Shown piece after piece: positions 17,706 to 25,353 of a stretch of 64,000 bases of DNA. Every line of letters starts with the position of its first letter. The first letter of the stretch is position 1. The notes under the pieces are model-generated. The model was not told where the DNA came from. It worked only from the letters and a program-made list of their open reading frames with translations, and made no database searches. The translations under genes and the position numbers were made by a program. This stretch comes from Arthrobacter sp. ES3-54 (lineage in GTDB: Bacteria > Actinomycetota > Actinomycetes > Actinomycetales > Micrococcaceae), in NCBI RefSeq assembly GCF_029504395.1, contig NZ_JAQFIF010000007.1, forward strand, positions 62,001 through 126,000, in the 5' to 3' direction.

Positions 17706-17845
17706 GGTGATCCGCCTTTTCTCTTAGGTGACTAAACCTGCCCCAAAAACCACTGGAAAAACCACATCAGCAAACAGCAACAGTAAACCGCAGAACTGGG
17801 CCGGTAGCTATGGTCTCAGCAACCGATGTCCGGGCGGACCTGCGG

Positions 17846-18373
17846 CTATTTGGCGCGGGGAACCTTGAAGTGGGTCAGCTTGGCGTCCTGCCCGTCCAGC
17901 TCGGACCAGGACTTTTCCGTTTCCAGGACGGTCAGAGCGCTGGTCGGAAAGCGCGTGGCAGCATCCATATAGGCGTCGTGGTCGGAATCGCGCGACGCGA
18001 GATGCATGGCGAGGTCCTGCACCCCGGGCATGTGCGAAATCACCATGAGGGTGGTCACGGTGTCCGGGACGTGGTTGATCACCGTCAACATGCGCAAGGC
18101 GGACGCGGCGTACAGGCCATCCTCGAGCTTGGGCGTCGGCGCTTTGTCCCCCAGGGCGTGGCACACCCAGGTGCAGGTCTGGCGGGTCCGCAGCGCGCTG
18201 GAGCAGAGGATGAAATCAGGGACCACTCCGTGCTTTAGCAGCCACTTTCCGGCGACGGGGGCATCTTTGTGGCCGCGCTCTTCGAGCGGCCTTTCGTGGT
18301 CGGCAACCCCGCCGGGCCAGTCGGACTTGGCGTGCCGCATGATCACCAGCCGTTTGATGTGATGCGCGCTCAT
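17846..18373 (-). CDS. Histidine phosphatase superfamily protein, SixA-like
   Basis: The 175-residue protein starts with the branch-1 phosphatase motif RHAKSDWP (about residues 13-20) and has the second conserved His in ISHMPG (about 110-115) and Arg in SALRTRQT. The size and KSDW form fit the SixA group, which removes phosphate from phosphohistidine or small phosphoesters. It is not followed closely by a partner gene, so its target is open. The next gene on the same strand, upstream at 18428-18631, encodes dodecin. Confidence 0.87.
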   Translation of the reverse strand: MSAHHIKRLVIMRHAKSDWPGGVADHERPLEERGHKDAPVAGKWLLKHGVVPDFILCSSALRTRQTCTWVCHALGDKAPTPKLEDGLYAASALRMLTVINHVPDTVTTLMVISHMPGVQDLAMHLASRDSDHDAYMDAATRFPTSALTVLETEKSWSELDGQDAKLTHFKVPRAK

Positions 18374-18427
18374 GCCCCAATCCTAGTGCGGCGGCTCTTC
18401 CCAGACGCCCACGCCACCAGCGGCCGC

Positions 18428-18631
18428 TCAGTCTTCAAGGACAAAGGTCACTTCCAGCACGACGTGCCAGGCAACCACGGCGCCGTCGCTGATTTCAACC
18501 TTTTGTTCCTTCACCCACGCCCCCGTGACATTGCGCAGGGTCTTGTTGGCCCGGTCGACGCCCTCCTTGATGGCGGCATCAAACGAGGTCTTGGAGTTCG
18601 CGCTCAGGGTAGTAATCCGTGCAACAGACAT
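18428..18631 (-). CDS. Dodecin (flavin-binding storage protein)
   Basis: This 67-residue protein has the full length and sequence style of dodecins, which assemble as hollow 12-mers and bind FMN, riboflavin or CoA as a buffer. The motif GAWVKEQKV contains the Trp that stacks on flavin. The start MSVARITTLSANS and the C-terminal strand AWHVVLEVTFVLED are typical. It is transcribed in the same direction as the SixA-like gene 54 bases downstream and may share its transcript. Confidence 0.92.
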   Translation of the reverse strand: MSVARITTLSANSKTSFDAAIKEGVDRANKTLRNVTGAWVKEQKVEISDGAVVAWHVVLEVTFVLED

Positions 18632-18878
18632 GTCTTCCTCCCAATAGTCGGCTCAACGGTCACACCCTACGCCGCGCCCCCAAAAGGCAACAGGGTCCAA
18701 AAGCCGCGGAAGCACATGCCCGTCAGCCACCCACCCAGAGCGCCCACTGCGCAGGCGGGCGAGCGTGACTGCCCCGGCGGAAGCGAAGCGGTTTTCCGCG
18801 TAGTGCCGCATCGCCGACTGAGGAACGAAGGAGGTGTCTAAGGCACGGCGGAAAGCCGCTGAAGCTTCCGGAAACGCG

Positions 18879-18913
18879 AAAGCGTCCGTCCCCACAAGAG
18901 GGACGGACGCTTT
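18879..18913 (-). terminator. Terminator of the winged-helix gene
   Basis: The stem AAAGCGTCCGTCCC/GGGACGGACGCTTT (14 perfect pairs, 7-base loop) lies 15 bases beyond the stop at 18928. The roughly 200 bases between this hairpin and dodecin (18640-18878) hold no gene I can support. Confidence 0.82.
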
Positions 18914-18927
18914 GCGTGGGCTAAAAG

Positions 18928-19791
18928 CTAGATCGAGTATTCCGGAGCGGCCCAGACCACTACTTCGGGGTGCTCGTAGAACCGGTAGCCCTGGCCGCGC
19001 ACGGTGCGCACGGTGTTGGCGAGGCGGCCGAGCTTGGAACGCAGGCGACGGATGTGCACGTCGATGGTCCGCTCGTTCGGGACCTCTTCGGCGTTCCGCC
19101 ACAGGCCTTCGAGGAGCTCGTCGCGGCCCACGGTGCGGGTGCCGTTCTCCACGAGGTAGTTCAGGAGCTCGAACTCCTTGAAAGTCAGGTTCAGGGATTC
19201 GCCGTCGAGGTGCACCTCACGGCGGGCGAGGTCGATCAGCACTCCGGAAGGCCGCGGATCCTGCGGCTGCTGCAGGCGTGCGGTCTCGGTGCGCTGGCGG
19301 GCCCCTGCGGTGGGGTCACCGAAAGTCGAGCGGACGACGTCGAGGGCGGAACCCGGGGCACTGGCCGGCGCGACGGCGACGGCGGCATAGCTTTCGGCGC
19401 CGGCAACGAGCGACTGTGCGTAGGCCCGGATTTCCTGGGCAAGCTTGGCGATGGACGTGCCGGCCGCAGCTGCGGTTTCCTCGTCGATCCCCATGTACAG
19501 CACGAAGCCACGGGCCACGTTGTCGCTGGGGGCCGGACGGACCGGGCTGCCGGCACCGGGGGCAATCACGGGGGTGGGCGCCGTGGCGGGCGCGGGCGGA
19601 ACGGCACGGAGCTGGCCGTAGGAGTCAGGGTTGTAGCCCTGCGCTGCATATCCGGGGGCGGGGAAGCTGCCGGTGGAGCCGGCGGGTGCGAACGCGGAGC
19701 GGCCGCCAAAGCCCTGGCGGATACCGGCGGCCTGGCCGGCCTTGCTGGCGTTACGGACGGAGATGTGGACGTATCCGGATGCAACTGACAT
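18928..19791 (-). CDS. Orphan OmpR-type winged-helix DNA-binding protein
   Basis: The 287-residue protein has a C-terminal OmpR/PhoB DNA-binding domain (about 185-275, with LTFKEFELLNYLVEN, RTIDVHIRRLRSKLG and VRTVRGQGYRF). It lacks a receiver domain. The first 95 residues are Ala/Pro/Gly-rich and disordered, and a middle part (about 95-150, FVLYMGIDEETAAAAGTSIAKLAQEIRAYAQ) may be a small ligand or protein interaction domain. No kinase gene is adjacent. It has its own terminator and a long AT-rich upstream region, so it is probably a stand-alone regulator. Similar proteins are common in the Micrococcaceae but I know of no assigned regulon. Confidence 0.85.
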   Translation of the reverse strand: MSVASGYVHISVRNASKAGQAAGIRQGFGGRSAFAPAGSTGSFPAPGYAAQGYNPDSYGQLRAVPPAPATAPTPVIAPGAGSPVRPAPSDNVARGFVLYMGIDEETAAAAGTSIAKLAQEIRAYAQSLVAGAESYAAVAVAPASAPGSALDVVRSTFGDPTAGARQRTETARLQQPQDPRPSGVLIDLARREVHLDGESLNLTFKEFELLNYLVENGTRTVGRDELLEGLWRNAEEVPNERTIDVHIRRLRSKLGRLANTVRTVRGQGYRFYEHPEVVVWAAPEYSI

Positions 19792-20334
19792 GGAATGCTT
19801 ACCTCAATGTGAAATGGCCGTCATCGCGGCTCGAATGCTTCTTTCCCCGCAATGAAATTGGGGAGGGGCGCCCGACTCTGGGCTAGGGGGCGAATGCCTA
19901 GAAACTCTCAGGGGTGTAAAAGTTAGGCGTGCATTCGACAACAGCGCATCTCGGTACCAGCGGGTGTGCTGATCCAGGAAGCTGCGGCTGCAGGTGCTGT
20001 TGAGTTCTTGTTCACAATTGAAGTGTGCAACGTAACAATGCGAACGTGCAAGTAACAAAGGATCCCAGGTTCCACATAGTGAGACAGATCCGAGGAATGT
20101 AGCGCAAGTCACAATTCTAAGCCTGCAATAAAATAACAAGTGTTTTGCCGACCGGAAGGTTGGGAAATGGTATTCGCCGAATATTATTCGGACCTACCTG
20201 CAATTCGACTGAAATCATTCACAGCATGGCAAACAGGCAAAACCGGGCCCTTCCGCCGTTGCCTGCGGGGCCGTCCACGGAGTGGGCAGCCGCCATTGCG
20301 GCCTGGCTCGGCGGCAACGGCGGCTGCGGCGGTG
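19792..20334. promoter_or_regulatory. AT-rich intergenic region with repeats and a palindrome
   Basis: This 540-base gene-free stretch is clearly more AT-rich than its surroundings. It holds a pair of similar direct repeats (GTGCAACGTAACAA at 20025-20038 and GTGCAAGTAACAA at 20046-20058) and a perfect palindrome CCGAATA-T-TATTCGG at 20177-20191. It must contain the promoter of the orphan winged-helix gene (read leftwards). The repeats are plausible regulator sites. Short open frames here (for example 20145-20375) show no protein-like composition. Confidence 0.5.
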
Positions 20335-21393
20335 TCAGTTGGACTGGCCCGTGGCGGTCGCCGCCACAACCATGACCGACGACGCCGTATACCCGGACCC
20401 GTCCTTGGCCGCCACGATCCGCACTGTCCCGCCCGCGACGATGTCCGCCACGCTCAACTGCGTGCCCGTACCGCCCGCCTGCTGGCGCCTCTGTTGCAGA
20501 TTGCTCACCACCACATCGGCGTCCAACGCATAGCTGCGCGTGAACCCGTCACTGCTTTTGACTGTGACGGAGGACGAACTAATCACGCTCACGGCGCCCA
20601 ACTGCTCGGCCATGGTGGTGTACTCGGATCCTTGCAGCACGACGTATTCGGCGTGCACTGCGGCGGAAAGCCCGCCGCCCATCCCGCCGGCAGCAAAGTC
20701 GCCGGGACCGCCTTGCCCCGACATGCCGCCTCCGGCGAAACCGCCCTGTGCCGAACCGGGCATGCCCGGGGCAACACCCTGGCCGCCCACCCCGCCGCCC
20801 GCCGCCCCACCGGCGGCCGTGCCGGCAGCACCATTGGCTGCCGCTGAACTTGAGGTAAGGGCGTAGACCCCCACCCCGGCGCCGACTGCCAGGACAGCTG
20901 CGGCCCCGGCGACGGCGAGCCCCCGGGTGAGGGTCCAGGGCTTGGCATACGAGCCGGTCCTGGCGGCCGCTCCCGGCGGGCCCCAGCCTGCGGCGGCCGC
21001 CGTCGCCTGAGACTCCTGCCGGGGCATGCCCCAGGGCGCTGCCGATGCCGGCACTGTCGAAACCGGGGGCGCGCCCCAGCCGGAGGCAGCCCCGGCTGCC
21101 GGGTGCCCGGCGTCGAACTGCCCGGCGTCGAACTGCCCGGCGCCATTGTGTACGGCGTCAGGGTTCCGAGATTCATGTTGTCCTGCGCTGTATTGTCCGG
21201 CTTCAGGGTGTCCTGCGCTGTATTGTCCGGCCTCATTGTGTCCGGCGTTGTACTGTCCGGTGTTGTACTGCACAGCCGCCTGGGGCGTGGTCACGGGCGC
21301 CGGCGCCGCTGCTGCCGCTGTTGTGTTGGGGGCTGATTCGGGGGTGGGCTTGGGGGCTGGTCCGGGACCGGCTCCGGCATGCTGACCGCTCAT
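20335..21393 (-). CDS. Membrane-anchored repeat protein with DUF5666-like outer domain
   Basis: This protein of 352 residues starts at ATG 21393, which has AAGGAG 7 bases upstream. The N-terminal cytoplasmic part (about 1-140) is low complexity with YSAGHPEAGQ-like repeats. A membrane helix (about 150-172, LAVAGAAAVLAVGAGVGVYAL) leads to a Gly-rich linker (about 185-240) and a C-terminal beta domain (about 248-350) that reads like DUF5666-type OB-fold domains (SSVTVKSSDGFTRSYALDADVVV). It is divergent from the two-component genes at 21634, which makes it a likely target of that system. Its role is unknown, perhaps sensing or binding at the cell surface. Confidence 0.75.
   Translation of the reverse strand: MSGQHAGAGPGPAPKPTPESAPNTTAAAAAPAPVTTPQAAVQYNTGQYNAGHNEAGQYSAGHPEAGQYSAGQHESRNPDAVHNGAGQFDAGQFDAGHPAAGAASGWGAPPVSTVPASAAPWGMPRQESQATAAAAGWGPPGAAARTGSYAKPWTLTRGLAVAGAAAVLAVGAGVGVYALTSSSAAANGAAGTAAGGAAGGGVGGQGVAPGMPGSAQGGFAGGGMSGQGGPGDFAAGGMGGGLSAAVHAEYVVLQGSEYTTMAEQLGAVSVISSSSVTVKSSDGFTRSYALDADVVVSNLQQRRQQAGGTGTQLSVADIVAGGTVRIVAAKDGSGYTASSVMVVAATATGQSN
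21104..21275 (-). repeat. Imperfect tandem repeats in the N-terminal part of the repeat protein
   Basis: Units of about 15-45 bases built on the phrase TGTCCTGCGCTGTATTGTCC recur, encoding Gly-Gln-Tyr-Ser/Asn-Ala-Gly-His blocks. Codon use shifts towards A/T-rich codons compared with neighbouring genes. This is coding repeat DNA and not CRISPR: units are unequal and there are no unique spacers. Confidence 0.75.
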
Positions 21394-21633
21394 GGTGTTT
21401 CTCCTTAGGGTGCGGATCGGTGTCCACCCCAGAGTGCTGAGTGATTCTGTGCCTCGGCTGTGCGGGCCGACAGCCGGGCCTGTGACGTTCGGGCAGGACG
21501 GGAAAACCGGATTGAGCGTTGCCGTTGCACCCTCTACTGCCCGGAAGGGCATTCAGCTCGCTAGGCTGGGATTCACAGGTGCCGCACAGGGTCCCCAAAG
21601 CCCCGCCTAACCGGCAGATCGGAGAGTTGTCCC

Positions 21634-22374
21634 ATGGCCACTTCGCACTCCATGACTAACAACCTTCCCCAGCTCACGCATCCGAACGGCTCCCCCATCC
21701 GCGCGCTGGTGGTAGACGACGAGCCCAGCCTCTCCGAGCTCATGAGCATGGGCCTGCGGATGGCTGGCTGGTCCGTGGCTGTCGCGGAAGACGGGCCCGG
21801 AGCCGTCCGGCTTGCCAAGGAGTTCCGCCCCGACGTGCTGGTGCTGGACGTGATGCTCCCCGGGTTCGACGGCGTCGAGCTGCTCAGCAGGATCCGCGCG
21901 TTCGCGCCGGAGGTGCCGGCGCTGTTCCTCACGGCCAAGGATGCCGTCCAGGACCGCATTACCGGCCTGGCGGCCGGCGGCGATGACTACGTCACCAAGC
22001 CGTTCAGCATGGAAGAGGTCCTGCTGCGCCTGCACCGGCTGGTCCAGCGCTCAGGGGTGGCCGCGATGGACACCGCCGAACTCGTGGTGGGGGACCTTGT
22101 GCTCAATGTCGACACCCGCGAAGTCACCAGGGCCGGTGAGGAGTTGCATCTGACTGCCACGCAGTTCGAGCTGCTGCGCTACCTCATGGAAAACCCGAAA
22201 CGGGTCATCAGCAAGGCCCAGATCCTGGACCGTGTCTGGGACTATGACTTCGGCGGGCAGGCCAACATCGTGGAACTGTACATTTCCTACCTCCGCAAGA
22301 AGGTCGACGTCAACCATGCGCCTATGATCCACACGGTCCGCGGCGCCGGCTACGTCCTGAAGCCGGCGGACTGA
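21634..22374 (+). CDS. OmpR-family response regulator
   Basis: The 246-residue regulator has a receiver domain (about 20-135) with acidic DDEPS, phospho-acceptor Asp72 in VLDVMLPG, switch Thr in FLTAKD and Lys in VTKPF. The DNA-binding domain (about 148-245) shows LTATQFELLRYL and IVELYISYLRKK. It is followed after 3 bases by a histidine kinase gene, which is its partner. The general form resembles the MprA/TcrX group of actinobacteria. Candidate targets are the divergent membrane protein gene and its own operon. Confidence 0.95.
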   Translation: MATSHSMTNNLPQLTHPNGSPIRALVVDDEPSLSELMSMGLRMAGWSVAVAEDGPGAVRLAKEFRPDVLVLDVMLPGFDGVELLSRIRAFAPEVPALFLTAKDAVQDRITGLAAGGDDYVTKPFSMEEVLLRLHRLVQRSGVAAMDTAELVVGDLVLNVDTREVTRAGEELHLTATQFELLRYLMENPKRVISKAQILDRVWDYDFGGQANIVELYISYLRKKVDVNHAPMIHTVRGAGYVLKPAD

Positions 22375-22377
22375 TCC

Positions 22378-24054
22378 GTGCCCACGCTTTCCGGCATGAC
22401 CCGTGTCCCCGGACGCGACTGGCGCAACCCGTCCACGTGGCATTTGCGCACCCGCCTGGTCCTCGTCGCCATGGCGCTGCTGGTGGCCATCTGCGGCGCC
22501 GTGGGGCTGTTCAGCTATGCCTCCATGGACCTGTTCCTTACCCGACAGCTCGATGACCAGCTCAGTAATGCTTCGCGCCGCTCGAGCGACTTCGGCCGTC
22601 CCGCGTCCGGCAACCCGGCCGGCCGCCCCGACCCCCTCGAAGCCCGGGGGCAGGGCGTCGGGACGCTGAACGCCCGCATTGAGGACGGTGAGGTCAGCAG
22701 AGCCGGCTTCCTGGCCGGGGACGCCACTCGCAAGAGCCTCTCCCCCGATGACAACGCGGTCCTCCTGGCGCTCACCCCGAACGGTGTGCCCGTGGACCGG
22801 ACCCTCTCAGCCGGCGCGTACCGGCTCACCGCCGTGCGGGCACCCTATGGCGACGTGATTGTCACCGGACTTCCGCTGGCAGAAAAGGACAGCACGCTGA
22901 CCTCGCTGGTCTGGACCATGGTGGTGGTCTCCGCCGGCGGACTCGTGCTGATCGGCCTCGCCGGTACGGCCCTGATCCGGCGGACCATGAAGCCGCTGGA
23001 ACAGCTCTCCGAGGTGGCCACCAAGGTCTCCCGCCTCCCGTTGGACGCCGGCGAGGTGGCGCTGGGGGTACGCGTCCCGGCGTCGGCGGCCCACCGCGGA
23101 ACAGAAGTGGGCAGCGTGGGCTACGCGCTGAACAAGATGCTGGACAACGTCTCCAATGCCCTCGAGGCACGACAGGAGAGCGAGATGAAAGTGCGGCAGT
23201 TCGTCGCCGATGCCTCGCACGAACTCCGCACCCCGCTTACGGCCATCCGCGGCTACACGGAGCTGATGCGGATGACCGAGCATTTCACCCCCGACGGCGA
23301 GAGATCCCTTGCCCGAGTGCAAAGCCAGTCCGAGCGGATGACCACCCTGGTGGAGGACTTGCTGCTCCTGGCGCGCCTGGACGAGGGACAGCCGCTCAAG
23401 ATCTCCGACGTCGATCTCACGCAGCTGGCCGTCGAGACGGTGAGCGATGAGAAAGTCATGGCCCCGGACCGCATCTGGCAGCTGGAACTTCCGGAGGAGC
23501 CCGTGGTGGTGCGCGGTGACGCGACCCAGCTGCACCAGGTCCTCGCCAACCTCCTGTCCAATGCACGCAAACACACGGCACCCGCGACCAAGGTGGTCAC
23601 GGGCGTCATGCGTTCGGCTGACGGCAGCGCCGTGGTCACCGTGACGGACAACGGCAACGGCATCGCTCCGGAATTCGTCGGCCGGGTCTTCGCCCGCTTC
23701 GCACGGGCCGACGCGGCGCGCACCAATCCCGCGGCCAGTCCCGCAGCCAGCGCCGCAGCGAACTCAACGGTCGTAACGGCGGGGGCCCGGTCCGGGTCCG
23801 CCGCACACTCGGTTTCCGGCACGGATTCCCGTGCTGCTTCCGGTACTGTTTCTGGTGCCTCCGGCGTTCCGGCCGGCGGCGGCCGCGGTCCGGGCACGGC
23901 GACTGCCGCGCCGACCTCGGAGGGCACGAGCGGTTTGGGTTTGTCCATTGTCCAGTCGATCGTGGAGGCCCACGGAGGGACCGTCGAAGTCACGTCCCGG
24001 CCGGGCCGCACGGAGTTCGCCGTGCGGCTGCCCGCGGCGCCGCCGTCGGCGTAG
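22378..24054 (+). CDS. Sensor histidine kinase with low-complexity insertion in the ATP lid
   Basis: The 558-residue kinase has a membrane helix (about 28-50), an extracytoplasmic loop (about 51-175), a second helix (about 175-200), a HAMP linker (to about 265), a HisKA domain with His281 in DASHELRTP, and a HATPase domain with N box (LLSNARKHT), G1 (DNGNGI) and G2 (GTSGLGLSIV). Between the F box (FARFARAD) and G2 there is an extra run of roughly 65 Ala/Ser/Gly/Thr-rich residues (about 447-513), where other kinases have a lid of 15-20. The GTG start at 22378 follows the regulator stop by 3 bases. It is expected to phosphorylate the adjacent response regulator; the signal is unknown. Confidence 0.93.
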   Translation: MPTLSGMTRVPGRDWRNPSTWHLRTRLVLVAMALLVAICGAVGLFSYASMDLFLTRQLDDQLSNASRRSSDFGRPASGNPAGRPDPLEARGQGVGTLNARIEDGEVSRAGFLAGDATRKSLSPDDNAVLLALTPNGVPVDRTLSAGAYRLTAVRAPYGDVIVTGLPLAEKDSTLTSLVWTMVVVSAGGLVLIGLAGTALIRRTMKPLEQLSEVATKVSRLPLDAGEVALGVRVPASAAHRGTEVGSVGYALNKMLDNVSNALEARQESEMKVRQFVADASHELRTPLTAIRGYTELMRMTEHFTPDGERSLARVQSQSERMTTLVEDLLLLARLDEGQPLKISDVDLTQLAVETVSDEKVMAPDRIWQLELPEEPVVVRGDATQLHQVLANLLSNARKHTAPATKVVTGVMRSADGSAVVTVTDNGNGIAPEFVGRVFARFARADAARTNPAASPAASAAANSTVVTAGARSGSAAHSVSGTDSRAASGTVSGASGVPAGGGRGPGTATAAPTSEGTSGLGLSIVQSIVEAHGGTVEVTSRPGRTEFAVRLPAAPPSA

Positions 24055-24174
24055 CCAGCCACACGAACCCTGGTTCGATCTCCCTGGGGGATCCGGCGCA
24101 AGCCGACACCCCGCTGCTGTGACTCCTGTTACCAAAATGTGACTTAAGCGTTTGGGTCCTGTAGCGTTTTAGGA

Positions 24175-24376
24175 GTGCGCTGCCATTGGTGCCGCATATC
24201 CGGATGGACGCCAAACTCTGCCGCTTCCCGGATTCCGCTGGACCAGGCAGAGGCGGGGGACCCAGAGTTCCCGGGCATTCTGCATTTCTTGCGCCCTCGG
24301 GGTGAAGCCGACACGTGATGTTCCGTGCGGCCGGATGACCTCATCCGAACCCGACAGCTAACTCCGCCGGCGTTGA
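24175..24376 (+). ncRNA. c-di-AMP riboswitch (ydaO-yuaA type)
   Basis: The leader of the transglycosylase-like gene contains the conserved blocks of ydaO-type riboswitches in order: GGGGGACCC near 24256, GGGGTGAAGCCG near 24299, and CCGAACCCGACAGCTAACTC near 24346-24365 ahead of the 3' closing stem. In actinobacteria this RNA typically controls resuscitation-promoting factors and other wall hydrolases, which fits the gene downstream. Ligand binding usually turns expression off. The remaining part of the gap (24055-24174) holds nothing else recognisable apart from the likely promoter. Confidence 0.85.
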
Positions 24377-24388
24377 GAGGCCATCATC

Positions 24389-25192
24389 ATGACTGAATTC
24401 CAGGTACAGCCGCGCCCTGACGGCGATTCCCGTTCCAGCTCCACCAAGTCGCGCCACCGCGCCGAACCGGCCACGCAGGCATCCGCCCTGTCCAGGCTGG
24501 CCACCGGGCTCGGCATCACCGGCCGCCGCGCCGCCGTCATCACCGCCGCCTGCGCCATGCTGGTGGGGGGCGGCGCCGCCGCCCAGGCGGCAGAGCCGGG
24601 CGCCCACACGGCGAACGTTGGGAGCCAAACGGCCACTAGCGCCGACCCGCTGGCCAAGCTCAACTTCGAACGAGTCGAGGTCGCTGCGCCCACTGCGCCA
24701 GCGGACAACAGCGTGGTAGCCAAGGCCCCGGCGGCTAAGCCCGCCAAAGCACCCGCCCCGGCACCCGCCAAGGCCCCGGCTCGTGCAGCCGCTCCCGCCA
24801 AGGCCCCCGCACCCGCCAAGGCACCGGTTCGCGCAGCCGCTCCCGTCAAGGCTCCCGCACCCGCCAAGGCCCCGGTCGCCATCGACGACCCCGCCGGCGC
24901 CCAGGCCTACGCCGCGGCCCAGCTGGGCAAATATGGCTGGGCACCTAACCAGATGCAGTGCCTGCATAAGCTCTGGACCAAGGAATCGGACTGGAAGACG
25001 ACTGCCACCAACGCCAGCAGCGGCGCGTACGGCGTGGTCCAGTCCCTGCCCGCCTCGAAGATGGCGAGCGCCGGCGCCGACTACAGGACCAACTACCGGA
25101 CCCAGATCAACTGGGGTCTGAACTACGTCAAGGAACGCTACGGCTCCCCCTGCGGCGCACTGAACTTCCACTACGCGCACAACTGGTACTAA
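24389..25192 (+). CDS. Secreted lytic-transglycosylase-like cell wall protein
   Basis: This exported protein of 267 residues has an N-terminal polar region, a membrane-spanning or signal segment (about 45-67, ending AAQAAE), and a long KAPAPAKAP-type Ala/Pro/Lys linker (about 110-165) that probably spans or binds peptidoglycan. The C-terminal domain (about 170-267) has the order WTKESDW, NASSGAYGVVQ, NWGLNYVKERYG typical of actinobacterial SLT/RPF-like lysozyme folds, with Glu in KESDW as the likely catalytic acid. It lies directly behind a c-di-AMP riboswitch, which ties wall cleavage to c-di-AMP level. A strong terminator follows, so it is monocistronic. Confidence 0.88.
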   Translation: MTEFQVQPRPDGDSRSSSTKSRHRAEPATQASALSRLATGLGITGRRAAVITAACAMLVGGGAAAQAAEPGAHTANVGSQTATSADPLAKLNFERVEVAAPTAPADNSVVAKAPAAKPAKAPAPAPAKAPARAAAPAKAPAPAKAPVRAAAPVKAPAPAKAPVAIDDPAGAQAYAAAQLGKYGWAPNQMQCLHKLWTKESDWKTTATNASSGAYGVVQSLPASKMASAGADYRTNYRTQINWGLNYVKERYGSPCGALNFHYAHNWY

Positions 25193-25213
25193 ACCGGCAC
25201 TACCCGGCCCACC

Positions 25214-25254
25214 AAAGGAGGCCCCGGATCCAACATGGATCCGGGGCCTCCTTT
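25214..25254 (+). terminator. Terminator after the transglycosylase-like gene
   Basis: The stem AAAGGAGGCCCCGGATCC/GGATCCGGGGCCTCCTTT has 18 perfect pairs and a 5-base loop, starting 21 bases after the stop codon. Confidence 0.9.
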
Positions 25255-25353
25255 GCGTATCCCCGGCCAGACCTGCCGCACTGGCCGGACTTCCACAGCC
25301 CCCGCACAGCCTGACCATAAAGCCCACATATGGGCCGCCGGGAAAGTTGAGCC

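Noticed and set aside
20145..20375. 76-residue plus-strand frame in the AT-rich intergenic region
   Set aside because: There is no ribosome-binding site and it runs into the antisense of the repeat protein gene; composition is not protein-like.
21104..21275. CRISPR-like repeats
   Set aside because: Repeats are coding, unequal in length and have no unique spacers; no cas genes are in the window.
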